Assembly (NCBI GenBank): GCA_934446565.1
Contig: CAKSEO010000001.1
Coordinates: 1-64,000, forward strand
DNA from: an uncultured Oscillospiraceae bacterium
Lineage (GTDB): Bacteria > Bacillota > Clostridia > Oscillospirales > Ruminococcaceae
Length of the DNA stretch: 64,000 nucleotides
Reading direction: 5' to 3'
Made by a program: the position numbers and the translations under genes. Below are positions 8,653 to 17,046 of the stretch, one piece after another. Each line of letters begins with the position of its first letter. Within the stretch, counting starts at the first letter, position 1. The notes below the pieces were generated by a model. The model worked only from the letters and a program-made list of their open reading frames with translations, had not been told where the DNA came from and searched no databases.

Positions 8653-9711
8653 ATGGACATCTGGTCAATGACACGCCCGGCGCTGGAGCAGTGGTTCAGC
8701 GGTCGCGGCGAGAATCCGGCAAAGGCTGCGATACTGCTTGAGCGGCTGTATCAGCGGGACTGTCGCAGTTTTGATGAACTGCCGTTCGCACAGCGCGTAA
8801 AATCCGCGTTATGCGGGGAGTTCTCGATGGAGCTTCCGGAAACTGTAGCGCGCAGCGGCGATGACAGCACGGAAAAGCTGCTGCTGAAATTCCCGGATGG
8901 AAGCCTTGTGGAGAGCGTCCTGATGCGGCAGGCTTACGGCGGGAGCGTCTGCGTTTCTACGCAGGTAGGCTGCGCGATGGGCTGCGCATTCTGTCAGAGC
9001 GGGCGGCTGAAAAAGCGCCGCAGCCTGACTTCCGGCGAGATAATGGCGCAGGTGATGAAGATACGTCGGGAATGCGGCGTGGATATCCACAGCGTTACCG
9101 TAATGGGTATCGGAGAGCCGTTCGACAATTTTGACGCGGTTCGGGATTTCTGCTCGAACTGTGTGGATTACAAGGCACTGGCGCTCGGCGAAAAGCACGT
9201 CACGGTGTCCACCTGCGGGATAGTTCCGGGGATACGCGCCTGGGCGGAGCTGCCGCATCCGTGCAGCCTTGCAGTGAGCCTTCACGCGGCGGACGATGCG
9301 CTGCGCTCGGAGCTCATGCCGGTCAACCGGCGGTACCCGGTGCGGGAGGTCATCGCAGCGGCGCGGGATTTCGCACGGCTTCACAACCGCAGGGTCACGC
9401 TGGAGTACGTCATGCTTTCCGGCGTGAACGATTCCCCGGAGCAGGCGGAGCGGCTTGCGGAGCTTGTCGGTTACGGCGCGCAGGGCAGGGAATTCTACGT
9501 CAACATCATCCCTTACAACGGCAATGACAGCGGTTTCGCACGCAGCAGCAGGGAGCGTATCATGGCGTTCTACGATGTGCTGAAAAAGCGAGGTGTTGCG
9601 GTCACGATGCGCCGGGAATTCGGCGGGGATATCGCGGCTGCCTGCGGGCAGCTTAGCTCGCTGAATTCGAATTATTTATGTAAGAACAAAAAGTCACCGT
9701 TGTCAGGGTGA
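8653..9711 (+). CDS. rlmN: 23S rRNA (adenine2503-C2)/tRNA methyltransferase RlmN
   Basis: A 352-residue radical SAM methyltransferase that methylates C2 of A2503 in 23S rRNA and A37 of some tRNAs. The CxxxCxxC motif is Cys107/Cys111/Cys114 (CAMGCAFC), and the second, transiently methylated cysteine is near residue 331 (GDIAAACGQL). GEPFDNFD and the VSLHAADD segment also match. The start has GGAGGG upstream, overlapping the previous gene's end. The last residues and the stop codon lie inside the terminator hairpin, so the C-terminal tail (KKSPLSG) is encoded by terminator sequence. Confidence 0.95.
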   Translation: MDIWSMTRPALEQWFSGRGENPAKAAILLERLYQRDCRSFDELPFAQRVKSALCGEFSMELPETVARSGDDSTEKLLLKFPDGSLVESVLMRQAYGGSVCVSTQVGCAMGCAFCQSGRLKKRRSLTSGEIMAQVMKIRRECGVDIHSVTVMGIGEPFDNFDAVRDFCSNCVDYKALALGEKHVTVSTCGIVPGIRAWAELPHPCSLAVSLHAADDALRSELMPVNRRYPVREVIAAARDFARLHNRRVTLEYVMLSGVNDSPEQAERLAELVGYGAQGREFYVNIIPYNGNDSGFARSSRERIMAFYDVLKKRGVAVTMRREFGGDIAAACGQLSSLNSNYLCKNKKSPLSG

Positions 9712-9717
9712 CTTTTT
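9688..9717. terminator. Bidirectional terminator between rlmN and the restriction-modification pair
   Basis: AAAAAGTCACC (9688-9698) pairs with GGTGACTTTTT (9707-9717). T runs appear on both strands, so it can stop rlmN transcription and the converging methyltransferase transcript. The rlmN stop codon is within the 3' arm. Confidence 0.85.
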
Positions 9718-9738
9718 GTGTTATGAAATATTACTGTG

Positions 9739-10392
9739 CTATGAATTGTTGACTGATGATGTGGTATGGTTAGCGTATGTTGCCCATGTGGGTTCGTATT
9801 CATCTGTTGCTTGATTTCCCCACATATCCCAATTATCCCTGTTACCTCTTGCAAACAATTCGAGATAAGGTCCAGGAGAGCAATTTTCGATTAGTGTCAC
9901 AAATTCATCAGGTTTTCTGCTGTGTTCACGTTTTATTGATCTTAGCAGATTAACTTGCGACCTGCCCGGTTGCAAAGTCCTATTGTTATCTCCTTTTATT
10001 CCGAATAATACAATTTCGGTAACATTTCGAAAATAGAAACCAACTCCGCGACCATCCGGCATTCCATCTTTACGTACTTTTTCCCATATTATATTGGTTT
10101 TGTATTCGAATCCCCATGCTTTCATAACTTCCAATCCTTCCGGAAGAAGCGCGTTAGGCACCCATAAATACAAATGACATTTATCGCTTGCGGCTTCAGA
10201 AACAGGTAATTTTTTTATATCATCCAGTTTCATTGTAGAGTATCTGTTTAGCCTTTTGTTTTCCGGAGCCATTTTGCCGGTGCGATTTGAAAACTGCCAT
10301 GGTGGGTCAGCATATATTGTTTTATATTTTTTTCCGTTGATAAATGCCTGAAAATCATTTATTGTTTCTTCAATATTGTAATTGTTGTTCAT
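9739..10392 (-). CDS. MT-A70 family DNA adenine methyltransferase (type II modification enzyme)
   Basis: A 217-residue S-adenosylmethionine-dependent N6-adenine methyltransferase. The catalytic DPPW motif is at residues 29-32 (KTIYADPPW), followed by LYLWVPNA, the WEK segment and RSQVNLLRSIKREHSRKP, all typical of the MT-A70 fold. The ATG at 10392 overlaps the restriction enzyme stop codon (ATGA) and has GAAGGA eight bases ahead. Paired with the upstream endonuclease it should protect the same target site. The sequence is visibly AT-rich compared with its neighbours, suggesting horizontal transfer. Confidence 0.88.
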   Translation of the reverse strand: MNNNYNIEETINDFQAFINGKKYKTIYADPPWQFSNRTGKMAPENKRLNRYSTMKLDDIKKLPVSEAASDKCHLYLWVPNALLPEGLEVMKAWGFEYKTNIIWEKVRKDGMPDGRGVGFYFRNVTEIVLFGIKGDNNRTLQPGRSQVNLLRSIKREHSRKPDEFVTLIENCSPGPYLELFARGNRDNWDMWGNQATDEYEPTWATYANHTTSSVNNS

Positions 10393-11036
10393 GATTGATA
10401 TCCTTCTATACATGCCTTTTTTATACCAATTGCCAATATGGGGCAGCCGCCATTTCTTCTCGATTTTAATCGGTATTCTAGCTTTCCCATCCAAGTTGTA
10501 CTTGCACCATATTTGGATTTTATTCCAAGTTCTGAGAATATTTCGTTTAGCTCTTCAGATCTGGTTATGATAATTCCTACTTCTATTAGTCCACAGTCGA
10601 AATATGTCCTCATTGCTAAAAGGTCACGGTCAAATGTTTGGTCTTTGCTGTTCCATTCTAAATCAAAAGCTACTTTGTCCTTTATAAAATCTATATTATG
10701 ACCATCAATATACCCCACAATTGTTTTTTCATCATATGGTTTGTCGGAGAATCTCCCCTTTGATTTGCCACGAGGATACATTTTTACAAGCAAATCTCCG
10801 GTTATTCTTATTTCTTGCCATCCCAAAGGATATAGTGTTTCGTCAAACTTTTTGGGAATAGCAGTTTCATTACCTCCGGATATAGTTAAATCGTCCTGGG
10901 TAATAACAAGTTTTTCAAGACACTCTTGTATCTCGTTCCATTGCTGTGGAAATGCCTCTGTTAGAATCTCAAGAGCATGCCCATAGTTTTGAAATTCAAA
11001 TTTATCGCGAATACTGCTTTTTATATAATTCGTCAT
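10389..11036 (-). CDS. BglII/BstYI-like type II restriction endonuclease
   Basis: A 215-residue protein whose central segment IDFIKDKVAFDLEWNSKDQTF, then DRDL, resembles the catalytic region of the BglII/BstYI family. The spacing Asp-(8 residues)-Asp-Leu-Glu parallels the D...ExQ active site of BglII, a variant of the PD-(D/E)xK fold; GLIEVGIIITRS also matches. BglII cuts AGATCT and BstYI RGATCY, so a GATC-containing target is likely but not proven. GGGAGAAAG precedes the ATG. No clear promoter is seen between it and the tRNA-Leu terminator. The coding sequence is AT-rich and appears acquired. Confidence 0.72.
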   Translation of the reverse strand: MTNYIKSSIRDKFEFQNYGHALEILTEAFPQQWNEIQECLEKLVITQDDLTISGGNETAIPKKFDETLYPLGWQEIRITGDLLVKMYPRGKSKGRFSDKPYDEKTIVGYIDGHNIDFIKDKVAFDLEWNSKDQTFDRDLLAMRTYFDCGLIEVGIIITRSEELNEIFSELGIKSKYGASTTWMGKLEYRLKSRRNGGCPILAIGIKKACIEGYQS

Positions 11037-11063
11037 CTGTATCTTTCTCCCAATGTTACTTAA

Positions 11064-11099
11064 TAAAAAAGCACACCAGTTTCAACATGGTGTGCTTTT
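11064..11099 (-). terminator. Terminator of tRNA-Leu
   Basis: On the minus strand AAAAGCACACCA (11088-11099) pairs with TGGTGTGCTTTTT (11066-11078), with a T run directly after the tRNA 3' end. It separates the tRNA from the restriction-modification genes, which may rely on read-through. Confidence 0.8.
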
Positions 11100-11185
11100 G
11101 GTGCCGGTGGCGGGGGTCGAACCCGCACGGTATCGCTACCAAAGGATTTTGAGTCCTCCTCGTCTGCCAGTTCCAACACACCGGC
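11099..11185 (-). tRNA. tRNA-Leu (anticodon CAA)
   Basis: An 87-nt class II tRNA on the minus strand. The acceptor stem GCCGGTG pairs with CACCGGC and is followed by A and an encoded CCA. The anticodon loop CTCAAAA gives anticodon CAA (UUG codons); a long variable arm (TTTGGTAGC...) and the T loop GGTTCGACCCC are present. It has its own consensus promoter and terminator. Its 3' end borders the AT-rich restriction-modification insert. Confidence 0.95.
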
Positions 11186-11202
11186 GTGTCGGTGCAACAT
11201 CT

Positions 11203-11231
11203 ATTTTAACATATCCCAACGCTTTTGTCAA
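11203..11231 (-). promoter_or_regulatory. tRNA-Leu promoter
   Basis: On the minus strand TTGACA (11226-11231) and TAAAAT (11203-11208) are separated by 17 bases, and the mature tRNA begins 18 bases after the -10. Confidence 0.8.
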
Positions 11232-11262
11232 CCGATTTTTATAAAAAACTGCATTTCGGGTA

Positions 11263-11291
11263 TTGCAAATCCGGACGATTTGTGATATACT
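11263..11291 (+). promoter_or_regulatory. Probable prfB promoter
   Basis: TTGCAA (11263-11268) and TATACT (11286-11291) are 17 bases apart and lead into prfB, whose ATG is at 11361. The -35 deviates from consensus at two positions. Confidence 0.55.
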
Positions 11292-11360
11292 AATTAGGAT
11301 AATGGGTATTTTTATGAATGAAAGTACTTTGAGAAACTAATTATTGTTACAGGAGAGAAT

Positions 11361-12473
11361 ATGATACAGTACGACGAAACAAGATTAGCGATGGAGGCAC
11401 TCACTCCCCAGATAGAGGAGCTAAAGGGCGCACTGAACCTTGAGGGACTTAAAATCAAGGTTGACGAGCTGGAAATGAAATCCACCGAGCCGAACTTCTG
11501 GGACGACCCTGAAAAGGCGCAGGCAGTCCAGCAGCAGATAGGTCAGTACAAGAATACCATCGACAGCTTCAACCGCATGAAAACAAACCACGACGACGTT
11601 CTCGCGATGATAGAGCTCGCCGAGGAGGAGAACGACGACAGCGCCGTAGACGAGGTAAAGGAACTCGCTGAAAAGGTCAAGTCCGAGTTTGAGGAGCAGA
11701 AGCTTGCTACTCTGCTGACTGGCGAATACGACAGCTCCAACGCTATCCTGACGTTCCATGCGGGCGCGGGCGGTACCGAGGCGCAGGACTGGGTTTCCAT
11801 GCTGCTCAGAATGTACATGAAGTGGGCTGACCGCCACGGCTTCAAGACCGAGGTGCTGGACGTACTCGACGGCGAAGAAGCCGGCATAAAGAGCGCGTCC
11901 ATCCACATCCAGGGATTCAACGCCTACGGATTTCTGAAGTCCGAGAACGGCGTCCATAGACTTGTAAGAGTGTCGCCGTTCGACGCTCAGGGACGCAGAC
12001 ACACAAGCTTTGCCAGCGTCGAGGTAATGCCCGAAATTGAAAAGGACGTTTCCGTTGAGATACGCGACGAGGATATCATCATGGAGGTGTTCCGTGCGAG
12101 CGGCGCGGGCGGTCAGCACATCAACAAGACCTCCTCTGCGGTAAGACTTATCCACAAGCCCACCGGTATCGTTGTTGCCTGCCAGACCCAGCGTTCTCAG
12201 GTACAGAACCGCGATTTCTGTATGAAGATGCTGATGTCCAAGCTGGTCGAGATAAAGGAGCGCGAGCACCTCGAGAAGATCAGCGATATCAAGGGCGAAC
12301 AGCTTAAAATCGAATGGGGCAGCCAGATACGCTCCTATGTATTCATGCCCTACACCCTCGCCAAGGATACCCGCACCGGTTACGAGAGCGGCAATATCCA
12401 GTCCGTTATGGACGGCGATATCGACGGATTCATCTACGCTTACCTCAAGGCAAAGAGCCTGGGTGAGATCTGA
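11361..12473 (+). CDS. prfB: Peptide chain release factor 2
   Basis: A 370-residue class I release factor that reads UGA and UAA. The peptidyl-tRNA hydrolysis motif GGQ is present in SGAGGQHINKTSSAVR; the long N-terminal coiled region and SPFDAQGRRHTSFA are typical. GGAGAG precedes the ATG. Many bacteria control this gene by a +1 frameshift at an in-frame UGA near codon 26; here the reading frame is continuous, with CTG at codon 25 and AAC at codon 26, so that control is absent. It overlaps the next gene by one base (TGATG). Confidence 0.96.
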   Translation: MIQYDETRLAMEALTPQIEELKGALNLEGLKIKVDELEMKSTEPNFWDDPEKAQAVQQQIGQYKNTIDSFNRMKTNHDDVLAMIELAEEENDDSAVDEVKELAEKVKSEFEEQKLATLLTGEYDSSNAILTFHAGAGGTEAQDWVSMLLRMYMKWADRHGFKTEVLDVLDGEEAGIKSASIHIQGFNAYGFLKSENGVHRLVRVSPFDAQGRRHTSFASVEVMPEIEKDVSVEIRDEDIIMEVFRASGAGGQHINKTSSAVRLIHKPTGIVVACQTQRSQVQNRDFCMKMLMSKLVEIKEREHLEKISDIKGEQLKIEWGSQIRSYVFMPYTLAKDTRTGYESGNIQSVMDGDIDGFIYAYLKAKSLGEI

Positions 12474-13837
12474 TGTTAAATAAGAACGATGTCGTCACGC
12501 TGGAGATAACCGCCCTCACCAACGAGGGCAGCGGCGTGGGACATTACGGTGCGGACGGTGACTCCCGCGGAATGGCGGTTTTCGTTCCGTTCACGGCGGT
12601 GGGGGACGTAATTTCCTGCCGCATTGTAAAAGTGCTCAAAAGCTACGCTTACGGGCGGGTGGAAGAAGTTCTGACTCCGTCACCGGACCGCATAGAGGAC
12701 TCCTGCCCGGTTTACGGGAAGTGCGGCGGCTGCTACTTCCGGCACATTTCCTATGACGCGGAGCTCCGCGCTAAGGAAGGCTTCGTGCGGGACGCGTTCA
12801 GTCGTATCGGCGGGCTTTCGCCGGAGATGCTCCCTATCCGGGGCAGCGGATCAGTTGTTGGCTACCGCAACAAGTTGCAAATGCCGCTCGCAAAGCAGGA
12901 CGGAAAGACCGTCTGCGGATTCTATTCGGAGCGCAGCCACCGGGTCATTCCGAACGGTAAATGCGCATTACAGCCGGATATTTTCGCAAAAATAACGAGC
13001 TACGTTACCGAACAGGCGGACAAGCTCCGCATTTCTGTCTACAACGAGGAAAAGCACGAGGGAGTGCTGCGGCATGTTTACCTGCGCCGCGGGCATTACA
13101 GCGGCGAAATTTGTCTGTGCCTGGTCGCGAGGAGAAAGGTGCCGGAGTTCCAGCGGCTTGCAAAGAGCGTTGCCGAGCGATTTCCGCAGGTGACTGGCGT
13201 GGTGCTCAACATCAACCGCGAGCGCACCAACGTTATTCTCGGCGATGAGGAGATAACGCTCGTCGGAAAACCGGATATAAGCGACACGATGTGCGGCGTC
13301 AAGGTGGAGATATCCCCGAGGGCTTTCTATCAGGTGAACACTCCGGCTGCGGAGGCGCTGTACGCCCAGGCTGCGGAATTTGCCGAACCCGACGGAAAGC
13401 TGCTGCTCGACCTCTATTGCGGGGCGGGCACGATAGGGCTTTCCATGGCGGGGAAGGCGCGTCGGCTCATTGGCGCGGAGATAGTTCCGCAGGCGGTCGA
13501 GAACGCCAGGCAGAACGCCGAACGCAATTCGGTGACCAATGCGGAGTTCATCTGCGCGGACGCGGGACAGGCTGCGAAGCAGCTCGAGAGCGCCGGGGAG
13601 CGTCCGGACGTCATAATTCTCGACCCGCCGCGAAAGGGCTGCGACGACGCGACCCTCACGGCTTGCGCGGGAATGCAGCCGGAGCGTATCGTGATGATAT
13701 CCTGCAACGCTGCGACCGCCGCCCGGGACTGCAAGCGGCTTGACGAACTGGGATACAGGATGGAAAAAGTGCGTCCGTTCGACCTGTTTCCAAGGACGAG
13801 CCATGTCGAATGCGCTGCGCTTTTAATAAAGAAATAG
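12473..13837 (+). CDS. rlmD: 23S rRNA (uracil-C5)-methyltransferase, RlmD/RlmCD type
   Basis: A 454-residue SAM-dependent RNA m5U methyltransferase. A TRAM domain covers about residues 1-62. A cysteine cluster (CPVYGKCGGCYF) should bind [4Fe-4S]. The SAM-binding segment is LLDLYCGAGTIGL, followed by ILDPPRKGC and the catalytic cysteine in MISCNAATAARD. Gram-positive members modify U747, U1939 or both, so the exact target cannot be told from sequence alone. Translation is coupled to prfB through the TGATG overlap. No terminator is seen before the next gene, 64 bases on. Confidence 0.88.
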   Translation: MLNKNDVVTLEITALTNEGSGVGHYGADGDSRGMAVFVPFTAVGDVISCRIVKVLKSYAYGRVEEVLTPSPDRIEDSCPVYGKCGGCYFRHISYDAELRAKEGFVRDAFSRIGGLSPEMLPIRGSGSVVGYRNKLQMPLAKQDGKTVCGFYSERSHRVIPNGKCALQPDIFAKITSYVTEQADKLRISVYNEEKHEGVLRHVYLRRGHYSGEICLCLVARRKVPEFQRLAKSVAERFPQVTGVVLNINRERTNVILGDEEITLVGKPDISDTMCGVKVEISPRAFYQVNTPAAEALYAQAAEFAEPDGKLLLDLYCGAGTIGLSMAGKARRLIGAEIVPQAVENARQNAERNSVTNAEFICADAGQAAKQLESAGERPDVIILDPPRKGCDDATLTACAGMQPERIVMISCNAATAARDCKRLDELGYRMEKVRPFDLFPRTSHVECAALLIKK

Positions 13838-13901
13838 AAATAAATGTTAAAATGTGTAGGGACGGCGTGATATGGCGCCGTACAACAAAAGTGGAGGCTA
13901 T

Positions 13902-14531
13902 ATGCTAACTGAAATAAAAAAGGCTGCGGTATCAGGAATACTGATATCAATAGGAGGCTGCGTGCTTCTTGCCAGCACTAAAGCCGGAATGATGTGGGCG
14001 GGAGCTGTACTGTTCTCGCTGGGACTTTTCGCTATCTGCGAGTACGGCTTCAATCTGTATACCGGCAAGGTCGGATACATTGCGGAGCACTTCAGAGATG
14101 TCAAGTACATAAGACTTGTGCTGCTTATCCTGGTCGTCAACCTGCTGACTACATTCATCATGGGAATCCTTGTCAGCTTCTGCCTGCCGGATATCGCGGA
14201 ATCCGCCCGCGCAAGCTACGCAGCAAAGCTCGACGCCGACCCCAAGAAGTGGGTGCTTTCATCCATCCTCTGCGGGCTGCTGATGTACCTTGCAGTCGAT
14301 CTTTGGAAACGCGGTCAGAAGATAGGCGTGTTCCTGTGCGTTCCCGTGTTTATTTTCAGCGGATTCGACCACTCCATCGCGAATTCTTTCTACAACGGCG
14401 CGGCTATCGGCGCGGATACGTTCACGCTGCGCAACCTCGCTTTCGTCGTTGTTGTAGTGCTCGGCAACGCGCTGGGCGGAATGCTCCTGCCTATGCTCAC
14501 AAGGAAATGGAAGAAAACTTCTGAAAACTGA
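13902..14531 (+). CDS. Formate/nitrite transporter family channel
   Basis: A 209-residue integral membrane protein with about six hydrophobic segments and FNT family landmarks: the KKAAVSGILISIGG first helix, FSLGLFAICEYGFNLYTGKVG, GLLMYLAVDLW and FIFSGFDHSIANSF. FNT proteins form pentameric channels for formate, nitrite or hydrosulfide; the substrate cannot be assigned here, although formate is plausible in a fermenting anaerobe. ATG 13902 is preceded by GGAGG; an upstream in-frame ATG at 13872 lacks a ribosome-binding site. Confidence 0.88.
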   Translation: MLTEIKKAAVSGILISIGGCVLLASTKAGMMWAGAVLFSLGLFAICEYGFNLYTGKVGYIAEHFRDVKYIRLVLLILVVNLLTTFIMGILVSFCLPDIAESARASYAAKLDADPKKWVLSSILCGLLMYLAVDLWKRGQKIGVFLCVPVFIFSGFDHSIANSFYNGAAIGADTFTLRNLAFVVVVVLGNALGGMLLPMLTRKWKKTSEN

Positions 14532-14569
14532 CATTCTCAGGAAACTCTGAACGGCGGTGAACTTACCAT

Positions 14570-14914
14570 ATGATGACACGAACGGATAAACTCAAGGTTT
14601 TCGCGGTCCAGTCAGGATTTGCGGCGCTTTTCCTGGTCACGTTCTGCGCTATGCTGGCAATGCTTTCGGCGGCGGCTTTCGGACTGCCCGCCGGGCTTCT
14701 TATCAGCATCGCCGGAGTTGCCGTGCGCGTGTTCAATGCGCAGTTCATCGTGACCTCGCTCACGCCGGAGCTGATGATGTTCGGAGGGCTCGCCACCGCG
14801 TTCGGTTCGGCGTTCCTCGGACTAGCCGCAGTCAAGGCGGGTTTTGTCATTTCCAGGCTGTTCCTGCGGGGGAAACGCTGGTGCGACATCCGCCGCGGCT
14901 GGAAGCCGTACTGA
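14570..14914 (+). CDS. Small membrane protein of unknown function
   Basis: A 114-residue protein I do not recognise as a named family. It shows two long hydrophobic helices at about residues 12-50 and 68-95 separated by a polar stretch, and a basic C-terminal tail (RGKRWCDIRRGWKPY). A weak GGCGGTGA lies 14 bases before tandem ATGs at 14570 and 14573. It sits 38 bases after the FNT gene and 15 bases before a DUF4097-like gene, so it is probably part of a small membrane/envelope set, perhaps an envelope-stress unit as seen with other DUF4097 genes (inference). Confidence 0.65.
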   Translation: MMTRTDKLKVFAVQSGFAALFLVTFCAMLAMLSAAAFGLPAGLLISIAGVAVRVFNAQFIVTSLTPELMMFGGLATAFGSAFLGLAAVKAGFVISRLFLRGKRWCDIRRGWKPY

Positions 14915-14929
14915 CCGGGAGGGGTAAAC

Positions 14930-15670
14930 GTGGAACGTGGGATAAATCGCTGGCTCATAATCACCGCCGTGCTTGCTGCGGCTTTCGCGGCGCTGGCGTT
15001 CCTGGTACCCGGAGAGAGCCTGGGCTCTTCAAAGGAGGGCGATGATTACTACCCTCTGTGCGAGTATATAAGCATTGATCTGCTCAAGACTGACGTCACC
15101 GTTATCCCTTACGAGGGAGAAAAGATACGGGTGAAGTACCGCAACGATGTTCCGCTGACTGCGGAGCTTGGTGACAACTCCCTGACGATAACCGAGAGCG
15201 GGGAATTCGTGGTGTCGCTTTTCGCGGACGAGCACGAGAGCTACGGAATGTACCTCTACCTCCCGCGGGAATACTACCGCGACATCCTTATTTATACGGT
15301 ATCCGGAGATGTGGTGCTTGGCGACGTTGACAGCGAGAAGATAACCGCCGTCACTAACAGCGGCGACATCACCTCGGAGAATACGCGCTCGCTTTGCAGC
15401 TTCTCTACGGCGAGCGGAGATATTCTGCTCGATTTCTACAGCGTGATAACCGGCAGCGCGGTGCAGTCCCGCTCTGGAAACGCCGAGATAGTGTTCCCTA
15501 AGGGAAGCAGCGTCGCGCTGGATTTTGAGACGGATATCGGCGAGCTAAAAACAGACCTCATCAGCGGGAGCTTCCCCGGGAGCTACATGTACAGCTTCAA
15601 CGGGGGCGCAAAGCTGATACACGCGTCGCTGGAGAGCGGCATACTTACCGTCAGAGAACGGACTGACTAA
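14930..15670 (+). CDS. DUF4097-like beta-repeat envelope protein
   Basis: A 246-residue protein with an uncleaved signal or single N-terminal membrane helix (residues about 8-26) followed by an extracellular right-handed beta-repeat. Alternating motifs such as SGDVVLGDV, SGDITSENT and SGDILLDF define the DUF4097 adhesin-like repeat. The family's function is unknown; members often occur with membrane partners and regulators. The GTG start has GGGAGGGG five bases upstream. No other start is better supported. Confidence 0.75.
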   Translation: MERGINRWLIITAVLAAAFAALAFLVPGESLGSSKEGDDYYPLCEYISIDLLKTDVTVIPYEGEKIRVKYRNDVPLTAELGDNSLTITESGEFVVSLFADEHESYGMYLYLPREYYRDILIYTVSGDVVLGDVDSEKITAVTNSGDITSENTRSLCSFSTASGDILLDFYSVITGSAVQSRSGNAEIVFPKGSSVALDFETDIGELKTDLISGSFPGSYMYSFNGGAKLIHASLESGILTVRERTD

Positions 15671-15685
15671 AAAGGAGTGCTTTCA

Positions 15686-16093
15686 ATGAAATCATACCGG
15701 CAGCAGCTTACCATCAATACCGACAGCAACGAGCAGTTCCTGAATCTTTCGTTCGAGGTGGAGGAGTGCGTTCGCAGGAGCCTCATCAGCGATGGGCTCT
15801 GCGTGGTCTATTCGCAGCACACTACCTCCGCGATATTCCTTGAGAACGACCGTGAGGACCTTTTCAGCGACTGGTCGGAGATGCTCAAGAAAATCGTCCC
15901 GCAGGAGAGCAGCTACAAGGTGGACTACACCAGCGCTGGCGCAGCTCACATGAAACAGATGCTGTTAGGGGCGAGCGTGACCGTACCCATCACGGAGGGC
16001 AGGCTGGAGCTGGGTCCGCGTCAGTACATAATGTACGGCGACTTTGACGGCTGCCGCGAAAAGACCGTGCTGGTCAAAATCATCGGAGAGTGA
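15686..16093 (+). CDS. YjbQ/UPF0047 family protein (secondary thiamine-phosphate synthase type)
   Basis: A 135-residue protein of the YjbQ family, recognised by VYSQHTTSAIFLEND, SAGAAHMKQMLLGASVTVPI and GPRQYIMYGDFDGCREK. Members have weak thiamine-phosphate synthase activity, but the physiological role is unsettled. ATG 15686 has AAGGAG eight bases upstream; the in-frame GTG at 15677 overlaps that site. Its last bases overlap the following glycosyltransferase frame. Confidence 0.88.
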   Translation: MKSYRQQLTINTDSNEQFLNLSFEVEECVRRSLISDGLCVVYSQHTTSAIFLENDREDLFSDWSEMLKKIVPQESSYKVDYTSAGAAHMKQMLLGASVTVPITEGRLELGPRQYIMYGDFDGCREKTVLVKIIGE

Positions 16094-16113
16094 CCGGGAG
16101 TGAATTTCAGCAA

Positions 16114-17046
16114 ATGCTTTCAGTAATAATACCATCTTATAACGAACATGAGAATATCCGGCGCACCGCTTCGACTATCGCCGGTATACTCCGTCAGAAC
16201 GACATTCCATACGAGCTTATATTCGTTGACGACGGTTCCCGGGACGACACCTGGCGCGAGATAACCGCCGCTGCGGAAGCTGACCCTAATGTACGCGGGC
16301 TGGGATTTTCCCGCAACTTCGGCAAGGAGGGCGCGATTTTCGCCGGGCTGAAAAACGCCGCCGGGGACTGCGCCGTCTGCATCGACTGCGACTTGCAGCA
16401 CCCGCCGGAGCTCATCCCGCAGATGTACAGTCTGTGGCAGGGCGGCGCGGAGGTCGTCGAGGCGGTCAAGCGCTCCCGTGGCAAGGAAGGACTGTTCCAC
16501 AAGCTGTTCGCCCGGAGCTTCTACAAGATGATGAAGAGCTCCTCCGGGATAAATCTTGACGGCGCGAGCGATTTCAAGCTGATGGACAGAAAGGTAATAA
16601 ACGCGCTGAACGAGCTGCCGGAGCGAATTACGTTCTTCCGCGCACTGTCAAGCTGGGTAGGCTTTACGGTGGAGCGCGTCGAGTTCGACGTGCAGCCCCG
16701 CGCCGCCGGAAAGAGCAAGTTCAGCATGAAGAGCCTGTTCAAATTCGCGCTCAACAATATCACTTCGTTCACCAATGTGCCTATCCATCTGATAACCTGG
16801 GTGGGTGTGATATTTTTCGTGATGGCGCTGATAGTCGGCGTGCAGACGCTGGTGAAGTACTTCTGCGGTCAGGCTGCGGAGGGATTCTCTACGGTCATTC
16901 TGCTGATACTCATCACCGGAGCGTGCATCATGCTGGGCGTGGGCGTTATCGGGTACTACCTCTCCAAAATCTACGAGGAGATAAAGCAGCGTCCGAGGTA
17001 CATTATCTCCAGGACAGCCGGAAAGGGGAGCGACAATGGAAAATAA
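16114..17046 (+). CDS. GT2 polyprenyl-phosphate glycosyltransferase (CsbB/GtrB-like)
   Basis: A 310-residue membrane glycosyltransferase. The GT-A domain has IIPSYNEHENI, FVDDGSRDDTW and the CDLQHPPEL metal/nucleotide motif; ASDFKLMDRKV and RAAGKSKFSMKSL are typical of the DPM1/GtrB group. Two transmembrane helices follow at about residues 228-250 and 264-286. Such enzymes load a sugar onto undecaprenyl phosphate. The ATG at 16114 gives the usual N terminus; a GTG at 16090 overlaps the previous stop but has its GGAGA too close. The 3' end overlaps the YfhO gene, strongly suggesting a joint pathway. Confidence 0.9.
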   Translation: MLSVIIPSYNEHENIRRTASTIAGILRQNDIPYELIFVDDGSRDDTWREITAAAEADPNVRGLGFSRNFGKEGAIFAGLKNAAGDCAVCIDCDLQHPPELIPQMYSLWQGGAEVVEAVKRSRGKEGLFHKLFARSFYKMMKSSSGINLDGASDFKLMDRKVINALNELPERITFFRALSSWVGFTVERVEFDVQPRAAGKSKFSMKSLFKFALNNITSFTNVPIHLITWVGVIFFVMALIVGVQTLVKYFCGQAAEGFSTVILLILITGACIMLGVGVIGYYLSKIYEEIKQRPRYIISRTAGKGSDNGK

